From: QHCA01 sp003244095
Lineage (GTDB): Bacteria > Actinomycetota > Actinomycetes > Mycobacteriales > QHCA01
DNA length: 64,000 bases
Assembly (NCBI GenBank): GCA_038329965.1
Contig: JBBQNN010000001.1
Location: 1-64,000 of the forward strand
Direction: 5' to 3'
Positions 48,141 to 56,216 of the stretch are shown here, piece by piece. A program made the translations under genes and the position numbers. The notes below the pieces were generated by a model that had not been told where the DNA came from, did no database searches, and was given only the letters and a program-made list of their open reading frames with translations. The first letter of the stretch is position 1. Each line of letters opens with the position of its first letter.

Positions 48141-49871
48141 CTAGCGAGGTATCGGCGCGCGCCAGACGATCTCTGTGCCGCCGCCCTCGCGGGCCTCGGC
48201 GGAGAACATGCCGCCCAGTTCGGCCGCCCGCTCTGCGAGGTTGAGCAGGCCGCTGCGGCGCCCGCCCGCCGGTAGCCCGATCCCGTCGTCGGACACCGTC
48301 AGCGTCACGTCGTGCTCGCCGACCTGCACCGACGCCGTGGTCCGCGCGGCGTGTGCGTGACGGGCCACGTTGGTCAACGACTCTCGCAGCACCGCCACCA
48401 ACTGCTCGGCGAGGTCCGGCGGTACCCGGGTGTCGACCAACCCGTCGAAGCGGACCGTCGGCGGGTAGCCGAGCAGCTCACCGGCCTCCCCGCTCACAGC
48501 AAGCAGCCGGTGCCGCAGGCTGGCTGGGACGGAGCGCTCAGCCGACTGCAGCGCATAGATGGTCGAGCGGATCTCCAGGATCGTCTCGTCAAGCTCACCG
48601 ACGACGCGGTGCACCTTCGCCTGCGCCTCCGGGGAGTCCATCAGCCGGGTGGCGCTCTCCAGTTGCATGCCGCTGGCGAACAGCCGCTGGATCACCAGAT
48701 CGTGCAGGTCACGAGCGATCCGGTCGCGGTCCACGAAGAGCCGGAGACGCTCGGTCTCGCGCTGTTGCCGGGCGAGTTCGAGCGCGACCGCGGCCTGGCC
48801 GGCGAACGCCTTGAGCATGTTCAGGTCGAGGGCGCTGAAGTCCTCGCCACCGATGCGGTTGGCGACGGTCAGGACACCCTGCACGGTGCCGCGGGCCACG
48901 AGCGGCGCGAGCAGCAGCGGGCCGTGGGAGCGGCCGCTCACCGGACCGGGCGTCGCGTCGAGGTCCGGACGCACATCGGGGACGTTCAGCGGCTCGCCGG
49001 TCTGGAACGTGCGGCCGGCCAGTGACCCGGCGACCGGCACCTTGGCTCCTCGTACCTGGTCCGCGTCCACGCCGAAGGCGACCTCGACGAGCAGGGCACC
49101 GTCGCCGTGCGGCAGCAGGATGGTCGCCGTGTCCGCGGCCGTGAGGTGACAGGCGCGCTCGGCGATCACGCCGAGGACCTCGTCCGGGTCGGTGCCGGAC
49201 AGCAGCAGGGTCGTGACGTCGGCGGAGGCCCGCTGCCAAGCCTCGCGCAGGCGCGCCGACTGGTAGAGCCGGGCGTTCTCGACCGCGACCCCGGCCGCCG
49301 CGGCCAACGCCTGCACGACACTCTCGTCGGCCTCGTCGAACTCGCCGCCGCCTCGCTTCTCGGTCAGGTACAGGTTGCCGAACACCGCGTCGCGGACCCG
49401 GACGGGCACGCCGAGGAAGGAACGCATGGCCGGATGGCGGGCCGGGAAGCCGTAGGCCGCCGGGTGCTTGTTGAGGTCGGCCAGCCGCAGCGCGCGCTGG
49501 TCCTTCATCAGCAGCCCGAGGATGCCGTGGCCGCTGGGCAGCGCGCCGATCCGGCGCTGGGTCTCGTCGTCGACGCCGACGGTGATGAACTGCGACAGCC
49601 GGTTGTCCTCCCCGGTGACACCGAGCGCGCCGTATTCGGCGTCGACCAGCACGACGGCCGCTTCGACGATCCGGCGCAGCACCGTCTGCAGGTCCAGGTC
49701 GCTGCCGACGCTCAGCACGGCGTCGAGGAGGGCGTGCATCCGGTCCCGGGTCGCGCGGATCGTGTCGAGCCGGTTCTGCAACTCGGCCAACAGGTCGTCG
49801 AGGTGCAACTGCGGGCGGATCATGCCCGGAGCGGGCGGCGGTTCGGCTTTCTCCGGGTCCACACCCCGCAT
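48141..49871 (-). CDS. devS: DevS/DosS-like GAF-GAF histidine kinase (heme sensor)
   Basis: 576-residue soluble sensor kinase. GAF-A (about 60-200) holds His146 in RHPAMRSFLGVPVRVRD, the place of the heme-binding His149 of DosS. GAF-B spans about 225-365. The HisKA_3 dimer domain has phospho-His390 in DRIARDLHDLVIQRL, followed by a GHKL ATPase end (ESLTNVARHAHA, DDGIGLP, GLLNLAERA). ATG 49871 has AAGGG 5 bases before it and gives a length like DosS (578). The longer open frame upstream would cover the DevR box and the nitroreductase start and is rejected. Heme and gas sensing are inferred from the histidine and family, not shown. Confidence 0.9.
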   Translation of the reverse strand: MRGVDPEKAEPPPAPGMIRPQLHLDDLLAELQNRLDTIRATRDRMHALLDAVLSVGSDLDLQTVLRRIVEAAVVLVDAEYGALGVTGEDNRLSQFITVGVDDETQRRIGALPSGHGILGLLMKDQRALRLADLNKHPAAYGFPARHPAMRSFLGVPVRVRDAVFGNLYLTEKRGGGEFDEADESVVQALAAAAGVAVENARLYQSARLREAWQRASADVTTLLLSGTDPDEVLGVIAERACHLTAADTATILLPHGDGALLVEVAFGVDADQVRGAKVPVAGSLAGRTFQTGEPLNVPDVRPDLDATPGPVSGRSHGPLLLAPLVARGTVQGVLTVANRIGGEDFSALDLNMLKAFAGQAAVALELARQQRETERLRLFVDRDRIARDLHDLVIQRLFASGMQLESATRLMDSPEAQAKVHRVVGELDETILEIRSTIYALQSAERSVPASLRHRLLAVSGEAGELLGYPPTVRFDGLVDTRVPPDLAEQLVAVLRESLTNVARHAHAARTTASVQVGEHDVTLTVSDDGIGLPAGGRRSGLLNLAERAAELGGMFSAEAREGGGTEIVWRAPIPR

Positions 49872-49925
49872 TCTGCCCTTCTCGGGGCGGGACGATCGCA
49901 TAGCACGATGTCGGAGCGTCCGAGA

Positions 49926-49939
49926 GGGACCTAAGTCCC
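49926..49939. promoter_or_regulatory. DevR/DosR-type box in the divergent devS-nitroreductase promoter
   Basis: GGGACCTAAGTCCC matches the DosR core GGGACTWWAGTCCC at 13 of 14 positions. It lies 55 bases upstream of devS and about 99 bases upstream of the nitroreductase GTG. A TAGAGA box at about 49991 would give the nitroreductase a -10 at a workable distance. The outer TTS/SAA flanks of the consensus are not conserved. Confidence 0.75.
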
Positions 49940-50037
49940 ACCCGAATGCGACGGAGGCCCCTGTGCCCGGGAGCCGGGTGCAGACACGGTAGAGACAGTG
50001 CGGTCCTTCGTACCCGAGTGATCCATGGGGAGTTGCT

Positions 50038-51054
50038 GTGAACGCCACCGATCCGACCACCGACGACGAGGTTCTGCTCGTCGCAGCGGAGGCTGCCACG
50101 CTGGCCCCATCCGTACACAACAGCCAACCCTGGGGATTCAGCCTGCACGGCGAGACCCTCGACGTGTTCGCCGACCGCAGCAGGTGGCTGCCCGCCACGG
50201 ACCCGACCGGCCGGGAGCTGATGATCAGCTGCGGGGCGGCGATCTGCTACGCCGGGCTGGCGCTGCGCGGCATGGGGCGCGATGTCCGGACCACCCTGCT
50301 GCCGGACCCGACCCAGCCCGATCACCTCGCCCAGCTGTCCTTGACCGGCCGCCGGCCGCCGTCGTACTCCGAACGTGCCCTGATCAGGGCGCTCCCGATC
50401 CGGTACACCGACCGTGGCAGGTACGAAGACCGGCCGGTCCCGGCGGCGCTGATCGAGGAGCTCGCGCGGGGGGTTGCCGCTCACGGAGCCTGGCTGCGGC
50501 CCATCGTGACCGCCGAGGACGAGATCGACACTGCGGTCCTCCTGAGTCATGCCGACGCGATCGAGCGGGCCGATCCGGCGGCCGTGGGAGAGCTGGCGGC
50601 GTGGAGCCGGCACGACGACGACGCCCTCGACGGCATTCCCCGCCCAGCCGTGCCGAGCACGCCGGTCGCCGAGCGGGCCTCGAACTACCGGTTGAGGGAC
50701 TTCGACGTCGGCGGCCGGGCACCGTCGCACGAGGACCGGCCGGACGCATCCGACGCCGCCCCCCTGTCCGCCGAGCACCCCCTGGTGGTGATCATCGGCA
50801 CCCCGGACGACGATCCGCGTGCCTGGCTGCAGGCCGGTCAGGCACTGGGCTGGCTGCTCCTGCGCGCGACCGCCGACGGGGTCACCGCGGCGCCGATGAC
50901 CCAGGTGCTGGAGTTGCCCGCCACCCGGGGTCAGCTGGGCAATGCGCTGCAACTCGTCGGGCACCCGCAGATGCTGCTCCGGATGGGCTATGGCGCCGGG
51001 CGACCGACGACCCATCGGCGGCCGGTCAGCGACACCCTCACCGTCGTCCGGTGA
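50038..51054 (+). CDS. Acg-family putative nitroreductase (DosR-regulon type)
   Basis: 338-residue flavoprotein-like member of the Acg family (Rv2032, Rv3127, Rv3131 in M. tuberculosis). The hallmark APSVHNSQPWGF lies at about residue 20-31, GRELMISCGAAICYA at about 60, and the end QMLLRMGYGAGRPTTHRRPVSDT fits the family. In mycobacteria these genes are among the most strongly DosR-induced; structural work on Acg suggests FMN sequestration rather than true nitroreduction. GTG 50038 has GGGGAG 5 bases before it. The 3' end overlaps the GNAT fusion gene by GTGA, so the two form an operon behind the DevR box. Confidence 0.92.
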   Translation: MNATDPTTDDEVLLVAAEAATLAPSVHNSQPWGFSLHGETLDVFADRSRWLPATDPTGRELMISCGAAICYAGLALRGMGRDVRTTLLPDPTQPDHLAQLSLTGRRPPSYSERALIRALPIRYTDRGRYEDRPVPAALIEELARGVAAHGAWLRPIVTAEDEIDTAVLLSHADAIERADPAAVGELAAWSRHDDDALDGIPRPAVPSTPVAERASNYRLRDFDVGGRAPSHEDRPDASDAAPLSAEHPLVVIIGTPDDDPRAWLQAGQALGWLLLRATADGVTAAPMTQVLELPATRGQLGNALQLVGHPQMLLRMGYGAGRPTTHRRPVSDTLTVVR

Positions 51055-53750
51055 CGATCACAGCGGCGGCCCCGCCCGGCATCGACGTCCTGCTCGTCGA
51101 CGGGCAGATCGCGACGATCCGGCCGGTCTGCCCGGGCGACGCAGCGCTGCTGGCGACGCTGTACGACGGGCTGTCGACCGACACGCTCTACCTGCGTTTC
51201 TTCACCAGGGCCCGCAGGTCTGCCGAGCGCGACATCGTGCGGCTCCTGCGCGCCGACCCGGACTGCCGGTCCTTCCTCGTGGAACTGGCCGGCGCCACGG
51301 TCGCGGTGGCGGGCTACGAGCGGCTCACCGACCGCTCCACCGCCGAGGTCGCCCTGGTGGTGGCCGACCGTCTCCGGGGGATGGGCATCGGGACGCTGCT
51401 CGTCGAGCACTTGGCGGCAACCGCGGTCGCCCAGGGGATCACCGCCTTCGTGGCCGAGACCCTGCCCGAGAACGCACGGATGCTGCACGTCTTCCGCGAC
51501 GTCGGGCTGTCGGCGACGGCCCGCAGCGATCACGGTGTCGTGCACGTCAGGATCGCGCTCACCAGCACAGAGGGTTACCGGACCGCGGTCGAGCGGCGCG
51601 AAGCCCGTGCCGAGGCGGCCTCACTGCGGCGGGTGCTGGCGCCGCGTTCGATCGTCGTCGTCGGGGCCGGCCGCGCGCCCTCCGGCCTCGGCCATCAGGT
51701 GCTCGCCAACATCGTGGCCGGTGGCTTCGCGGGTCAGCTTGCCGCGGTCAACCGCAGCGGGGAGCGGGTGTGCGGGCAGCAGGCGTACTCCACCCTGCTG
51801 GAGGTTCCGGGCCTGGTCGACCTGGTCGTGATTGCCGTCCCCTTCAAAGCCGTACTCGCGGTCGCGCAGGCCGCCGCGGTCTGTGGGGCGGCCGGGGTCG
51901 TGGTGATCAGCGCGGGGTTCGCCGAGACGGGGCCGGAGGGTGCCGCCATGCAGGCCGATCTGCTGCGCGTCTGCCGGACGGCCAGCATGCGGCTGATCGG
52001 GCCCAACTGCATGGGGATCGCCAACGCCGCATCCGACGTCGCGCTGAACGCCACCTTCTGCGAGACCCTGCCGCCGCCCGGCGGGATCGCGCTGATGTCG
52101 CAGTCCGGAGCGGTCGGCATCGCCGCCCTGCGGTACACCGCGCGTACCGGGGTCGGCATCTCCTCGTTCGTGTCCGCAGGGAACAAGCCGGACGTGTCCG
52201 GCAACGACCTGCTCTGCTACTGGGAGAACGACCCGCACACCACCGTGTGCGCGCTCTACCTGGAGTCGTTCGGCAACCCGCGCAAGTTTGCCCGTGTGGC
52301 CGCCCGGGTCGGCCGCAGCAAGCCGATCGTCGCGGTGAAGTCCGGTCGATCGGTGTCCGGGACGCGGGGTGTGGCCTCGCACACGGCCGCGGCGGCCACC
52401 CCCGACGTCACCGTCGACAGCCTGTTCGCGCAGGCGGGGGTCATCCGGGTGGGCACGCTGGCGGAGTTGCTCGACGTCGCGACCATCTTGCACCGTGCCC
52501 CGCTGCCGGCCGGCCGCCGCGTTGCGATCATCGGCAACAGCGGTGGCCCTGGCGTGCTGGCCGCGGACGCGTGCGAGGCCGCCGGGCTGCTGGTGCCGAC
52601 CCTGTCGGAGCCGACCGCGGGGGCGCTGGCCGCGTTGCTGCCCGGTGGTGACGCCTCGGGCAATCCGATCGACCTGCTGGCCGGGGCGGGCCCAGCCGGC
52701 GTCGAGGCGGCGCTACGGATTCTCGTCGCCGCCGACGAGATCGACGCCGTCATCACCATCCACACCCAGGTGCGCCCTGGCGGCGCCGAGGAGATGGCGG
52801 CCGCGATCGCTCGCGTCCGTGCCGGCCGGCCCGGCACGCCTATCCTCAGCGTGTTCCTCGGCCTCGACGAGATCCCCGAGGCCCTGCGGGACGACACCGG
52901 CGGCCCCGTTGTGCCCTACTTCACCTTTCCCGAGGCCGCCGCAGCCGGGCTCGCCGCGGCGACCAAGTATGCCGAGTGGCGAGCACGTCCACCCGGGCAC
53001 AGAGCAACCCTGACCGGCATCGAGCCAGCCGCCGCACGGGCCATCGCGGACGAGGCGCTGCGGGGGGCGCCGGGGGGCGGTTGGCTGGACGCCTCGACCG
53101 CGGCCAGGCTGGTCGCCGCGTACGGCGTCCGCGTCGCCGCCACCGTGTCGGTCCACGACGCCGCGCAGGCTGCGGCGGCGGGCGAGGCGATCGGCGGCTC
53201 GGTCGCCATGAAAGCCGCGGCGGGGGACCTGGTACACAAGACCGAGCTCGGCGGCGTCCGGCTCGACCTCACCGGTCCCGAGCAGATCCGGGCCGCCTAC
53301 GACGAGATGGTCACCCGGCTGGGGACGGCCATGCGCGGTGCCGTGGTGCAGCCGATGGTCGGCGAAGGCGTGGAGACCGCCATCGGCGTCGTGCACGACC
53401 CGAGCTTCGGGCCGATGGTGATGTTCGGTCTCGGCGGGGTGGCCAGCGACCTGCTGGCCGATCGATCGTTTCGACTGCTGCCCATGACGGTCGAGGACGC
53501 GGCCGGCCTGGTCCGGTCACTGCGCGGAGCGCCGCTGCTGTTCGGCTACCGCGGTACGCCGGCCTGCGACGTGGCCGCCCTCGAGGACATGCTGCTGCGG
53601 GTCGCCCGGCTGGCCGCGGATCTGCCGGAGCTGGCCGAGCTCGACCTCAACCCGGTGATCGCCGGCCCGGACGGCGCCATCGCCGTCGACGTCAAGGTGC
53701 GGCTGCATCCGGTGCCGGTCGCCGATCCGTTGCTGCGCCGCCTGCGCTGA
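51051..53750 (+). CDS. GNAT-NDP-forming acyl-CoA synthetase fusion (PatA-like protein acyltransferase)
   Basis: 899-residue two-part protein. The N-terminal GNAT domain (about 15-165) has the acetyl-CoA loop RLRGMGIGTLL and VAETLPENARM. The acyl-CoA-synthetase part follows: CoA-binding domain (about 185-280), ligase domain with His444 in GVASHTAAAATPD, and an ATP-grasp domain (about 670-890) ending ELDLNPVIAGPDGAIAVDVKVRL. Proteins with this content acetylate lysines of acyl-CoA synthetases (Pat of Salmonella; the reversed GNAT-first order resembles Streptomyces PatA). The usual synthetase His motif SHTGALAG is changed to SHTAAAA, so ligation may be lost. GTG 51051 overlaps the nitroreductase stop. 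Confidence 0.9.
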   Translation: MTITAAAPPGIDVLLVDGQIATIRPVCPGDAALLATLYDGLSTDTLYLRFFTRARRSAERDIVRLLRADPDCRSFLVELAGATVAVAGYERLTDRSTAEVALVVADRLRGMGIGTLLVEHLAATAVAQGITAFVAETLPENARMLHVFRDVGLSATARSDHGVVHVRIALTSTEGYRTAVERREARAEAASLRRVLAPRSIVVVGAGRAPSGLGHQVLANIVAGGFAGQLAAVNRSGERVCGQQAYSTLLEVPGLVDLVVIAVPFKAVLAVAQAAAVCGAAGVVVISAGFAETGPEGAAMQADLLRVCRTASMRLIGPNCMGIANAASDVALNATFCETLPPPGGIALMSQSGAVGIAALRYTARTGVGISSFVSAGNKPDVSGNDLLCYWENDPHTTVCALYLESFGNPRKFARVAARVGRSKPIVAVKSGRSVSGTRGVASHTAAAATPDVTVDSLFAQAGVIRVGTLAELLDVATILHRAPLPAGRRVAIIGNSGGPGVLAADACEAAGLLVPTLSEPTAGALAALLPGGDASGNPIDLLAGAGPAGVEAALRILVAADEIDAVITIHTQVRPGGAEEMAAAIARVRAGRPGTPILSVFLGLDEIPEALRDDTGGPVVPYFTFPEAAAAGLAAATKYAEWRARPPGHRATLTGIEPAAARAIADEALRGAPGGGWLDASTAARLVAAYGVRVAATVSVHDAAQAAAAGEAIGGSVAMKAAAGDLVHKTELGGVRLDLTGPEQIRAAYDEMVTRLGTAMRGAVVQPMVGEGVETAIGVVHDPSFGPMVMFGLGGVASDLLADRSFRLLPMTVEDAAGLVRSLRGAPLLFGYRGTPACDVAALEDMLLRVARLAADLPELAELDLNPVIAGPDGAIAVDVKVRLHPVPVADPLLRRLR

Positions 53751-53762
53751 CCGAGCCGTACG

Positions 53763-53893
53763 GTTGCCGCCGTCGGTGACAGCGGGAACGTCGCCCTTGG
53801 GGATGTGCGGATCGGTCCCGCAGATCGTCACGGCGTCGACCCGCACGATCGCGTCGCACAGCGGATCGTGGCCTGGCACGAGGGTGGTGCCTG
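53763..53893 (-). pseudogene. Fragment of a zinc alcohol dehydrogenase N-terminus
   Basis: On the minus strand, about 40 codons read DAIVRVDAVTICGTDPHIPK then GDVPAVTDGG. This is the N-terminal zinc-binding start of a zinc-dependent alcohol dehydrogenase, which normally reads CGTDLHILKGD and continues to a GHE motif. Here it ends before GHE and runs into the 3' end of the fusion gene, and upstream text is not ADH-like. It is a decayed remnant. The intact ADH at 25981 is a different subfamily. Confidence 0.7.
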
Positions 53894-53899
53894 GGCCCA

Positions 53900-54784
53900 T
53901 CAACCAGAGCTGGGTCGTGGTTTGCGGCCCACGCCGCCGAGGATGATGTGGTAGACCGGTGGCAGTTCCTGTAGCAGCGGGCCGGCCGGCCACCATTGGT
54001 GAAGGGGGACCAGACCGGGGTCGACCATTTCCAGCCCGTCGAACAGAGTTTCGATTTCGGCGCGTGGCCGCCAATGCGTGGTGGCGTTCGTCGAGTGGTA
54101 GGCCGCCTCGGTGGCCTGGGCCAGTCGGCTGACTTCGCTGCCGTCGGCCGGGTCGTGCACGTGGGTGAGCGCGACGTAGGAGCCTGGTGCCAGTCGGCTG
54201 ACGTAGCCGGCCATGACGGCCTGCTGGTCGGCGAGCCTGTCGATGTGATGGATGGTGGCGCATTGGATCAGCCCGACCGGCCGGTCGAGGTCGAGGAATG
54301 CGGCCACCTTGGTGTCTTCGAGCAACTCGGCCGGGCGGGTGAGGTCGGCAGCCACGAAGCAGGTGTTTTCGTTGTCTTCCAGCAGCGCTCGGCCGTGGGT
54401 GACCACTGCGGGGTCGTTGTCGACGTAGACCACCTTGGCAGCGGGGTTGACCTTGTGGGCGACCTCGTGGGTGTTGTCCATCGTCGGCAGCCCCGATCCG
54501 CAGTCGAGGAACTGGTCGATGCCGGCGCCGCCGAGTTCGGTGCGGGCGACCAGCCATTTGATGACGTGGCGTGACCAGGCGCGGTGTTCCCTGGCCATGG
54601 TCGGTATGTGGGGATCGATCGCGAGCGCGCGGTCGAGCACTTCGCGGTCGGCCTGGTAGTTGTCCTTGCCGCCGAGCGCATAGTCATAGACGCGGGCGAT
54701 GCTCGGGATCGTGGGGTCGATCTCCGGGTCGGATTTGGCGTCGTCGTCGTCGTCACGTCGCCGTGAGCGATTTGTCGGTTGCAT
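53900..54784 (-). CDS. DUF574 SAM-dependent methyltransferase
   Basis: 294-residue S-adenosylmethionine-dependent methyltransferase of the actinobacterial DUF574 family (PF04672). The start DPTIPSIARVYDYALGGKDNYQADRE is diagnostic, then FLDCGSGLPTMDNTHEVAHKVNP (SAM-binding loop), VYVDNDPAVVTHGRALL and a C-terminal MVDPGLVPLHQWWPAG. Streptomycetes hold many copies, often near small HTH/DUF397 genes; no such gene is seen here. The target is unknown. ATG 54784 starts it after an acidic/Arg-rich lead (RSRRRDDDDDAKSD). By eye its base composition is less GC-rich than its neighbours, which would suit a mobile origin. Confidence 0.92.
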   Translation of the reverse strand: MQPTNRSRRRDDDDDAKSDPEIDPTIPSIARVYDYALGGKDNYQADREVLDRALAIDPHIPTMAREHRAWSRHVIKWLVARTELGGAGIDQFLDCGSGLPTMDNTHEVAHKVNPAAKVVYVDNDPAVVTHGRALLEDNENTCFVAADLTRPAELLEDTKVAAFLDLDRPVGLIQCATIHHIDRLADQQAVMAGYVSRLAPGSYVALTHVHDPADGSEVSRLAQATEAAYHSTNATTHWRPRAEIETLFDGLEMVDPGLVPLHQWWPAGPLLQELPPVYHIILGGVGRKPRPSSG

Positions 54785-55113
54785 CCCAGCAGCGTAAGGC
54801 CAGACGCCCGGCCGCGGCACTCCTCGGAGTGTCGCCGTCTGCGGGCAACGTGCCGTTCGAGCTTGACGGACAAGCCGGTCCTGGCGCTGTAGAGAAGTAC
54901 CTCGGTGACCGGGTCGCCGGGCCATGTACGAGGCGACGGCCGCAGGGCGCTGCCAATTCGTCATCTTCGACGAGAATCGCGCCACCCGGTAGCGGGCGGC
55001 CGTCCATGGCGAACGCCCTCCGGAAGGCCCTGACGGCAGCGAGCTGAGCCCGCGCGCTACCGCAGGCAACCCCCGCAGTCATTACCGCCGGTCATTTGAT
55101 ACGCATCCATCGT
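54785..55113. other. 329-bp gap with no recognised gene
   Basis: Between the DUF574 methyltransferase and tRNA-Leu no reading frame has a recognisable product or a good start. I see no integrase, repeat or toxin-antitoxin pair. The AT-rich text near 55080-55110 (CATTTGATACGCATCCATC) lies at the 3' side of the tRNA. Confidence 0.6.
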
Positions 55114-55197
55114 GTCCGAGGGGGGACTTGAACCCCCACGCCCCGTAAAGGGCACTAGCACCTCAAGCTAGCGCGTCTGCCATTCCGCCACCCGGAC
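55114..55197 (-). tRNA. tRNA-Leu, anticodon GAG
   Basis: 84-nt class II tRNA on the minus strand. The acceptor 5' GTCCGGG pairs with 3' CTCGGAC. The anticodon stem CTAGC/GCTAG surrounds loop TTGAGGT, giving GAG (codon CUC). The long variable arm TGCCCTTTACGGGGCG and the T arm GGGGGTTCAAGTCCCCC are present. The CCA end is not encoded. Confidence 0.95.
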
Positions 55198-55229
55198 CGG
55201 GAACGCGACCGTACCGGCCGCGGTCAGCA

Positions 55230-55258
55230 ACTCTACCCAACCCGGTCCCGACCTCGAA
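55230..55258 (-). promoter_or_regulatory. Candidate promoter of tRNA-Leu
   Basis: On the minus strand, TAGAGT (complement of 55230-55235) sits 33 bases before the tRNA 5' end. TTCGAG (complement of 55253-55258) lies 17 bases further upstream. The -10 is good for an actinobacterium and the -35 is weak. Confidence 0.35.
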
Positions 55259-55364
55259 GGACGACCATAACCGGCGTACTTGTCCGCTCTTGTGCCGCGA
55301 GTCGCATTAGCGTTACGGTACGAGCGCGTTACCTACCGTGATCAGTGTCGACTCGGGAGGCATC

Positions 55365-56207
55365 ATGCGCCGCAGGCTCACCCACGTGCTCGTCGTCGTG
55401 TCCGCCGCGGTCCTCGCGGCGGTCGCCTTGCCCGACACCGCCCAGGCCGCCGTTCCCGGCGCCGGACCACCACCGTCCAGCATGGCCTCGCTCGGTGACT
55501 CGATCACCCGGGGGTTCGACGCGTGCGGGTTCTACGTGGACTGCACCAACGAGTCCTGGAGTACCGGCGGCGACTCGTCCATCGACACCCACTACCTGCG
55601 CATCCTCGCCGTCAACCCGGCCATCAGCGGCCACAACCTCAACGACGCCAAGACCGGTGCAAAGGCCGTGGACCTGGCGGGGCAGGCGCAGGCGGCGGCC
55701 GCGCAGCAGGTGCAGTACGTCACCATCGAGATGGGCGCCAACGACGCGTGCACGTCGTCGGAGACCACCATGACGCCGGTGGCGACCTACCGGGCACAGG
55801 TCGACGCGGCGCTGGCGGCGCTCAAGAGCGGCGTGCCCGACGCCAAGGTATTCATCGCCAGCGTCCCCGACATCGAGCGGCTGTGGGCCATCGACCGTGG
55901 CAACTGGAAGGCGATCAGCGTGTGGTCCGTCGGCGGCATCTGCCAGTCGATGCTCTACCGTGCCACCTCGGACTCCGCGACGGACAGCGCCCGGCGCGAC
56001 CGGGTACGCCAGCGGGTGGTCGACTTCAACACCCAACTCGCGCAGGCGTGTGCGGGCTACGGCGGTAACTGCCGCTTCGACGGCGACGCCGTGTTCAACT
56101 ACCCCTTTACCGCCAACCAGATCTCCGGCTGGGACTATTTCCACCCGGCCAAGATCGGACAGGCCGCCCTGGCATCGGTGACGTACGCCGCGGGGTACGG
56201 CTGGTAG
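55365..56207 (+). CDS. Secreted SGNH-hydrolase (GDSL lipase/esterase-like)
   Basis: 280-residue exported esterase-like protein. The signal peptide MRRRLTHVLVVVSAAVLAAV ends near AQA (26-28). The nucleophile Ser46 is in SLGDSITRG, the oxyanion Asn in EMGANDACTSS, and D257-H260 in DYFHPAKIG. Cysteines (CGFYVDCTN, CAGYGGNC) can form disulfides. The substrate is unknown; relatives act on lipids, acyl sugars or cell-wall polymers. ATG 55365 has GGGAGG 5 bases before it. An imperfect inverted repeat ACGGTA/TACCGT (55315-55339) lies in its upstream region. Confidence 0.9.
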   Translation: MRRRLTHVLVVVSAAVLAAVALPDTAQAAVPGAGPPPSSMASLGDSITRGFDACGFYVDCTNESWSTGGDSSIDTHYLRILAVNPAISGHNLNDAKTGAKAVDLAGQAQAAAAQQVQYVTIEMGANDACTSSETTMTPVATYRAQVDAALAALKSGVPDAKVFIASVPDIERLWAIDRGNWKAISVWSVGGICQSMLYRATSDSATDSARRDRVRQRVVDFNTQLAQACAGYGGNCRFDGDAVFNYPFTANQISGWDYFHPAKIGQAALASVTYAAGYGW

Positions 56208-56216
56208 GAAGGGGGC

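Noticed and set aside
49872..50198. Open frame extending the DevS-like kinase by about 109 residues at its N-terminus
   Set aside because: It covers the DevR box and the start of the divergent nitroreductase gene, has no SD, and its text resembles no DosS protein; ATG 49871 has AAGGG and gives the right length.
54571..55047. Possible gene between the DUF574 methyltransferase and tRNA-Leu
   Set aside because: Codon use is shadow-like, there is no SD, and the product has no recognised domain; I could not confirm a DUF397 or HTH partner.
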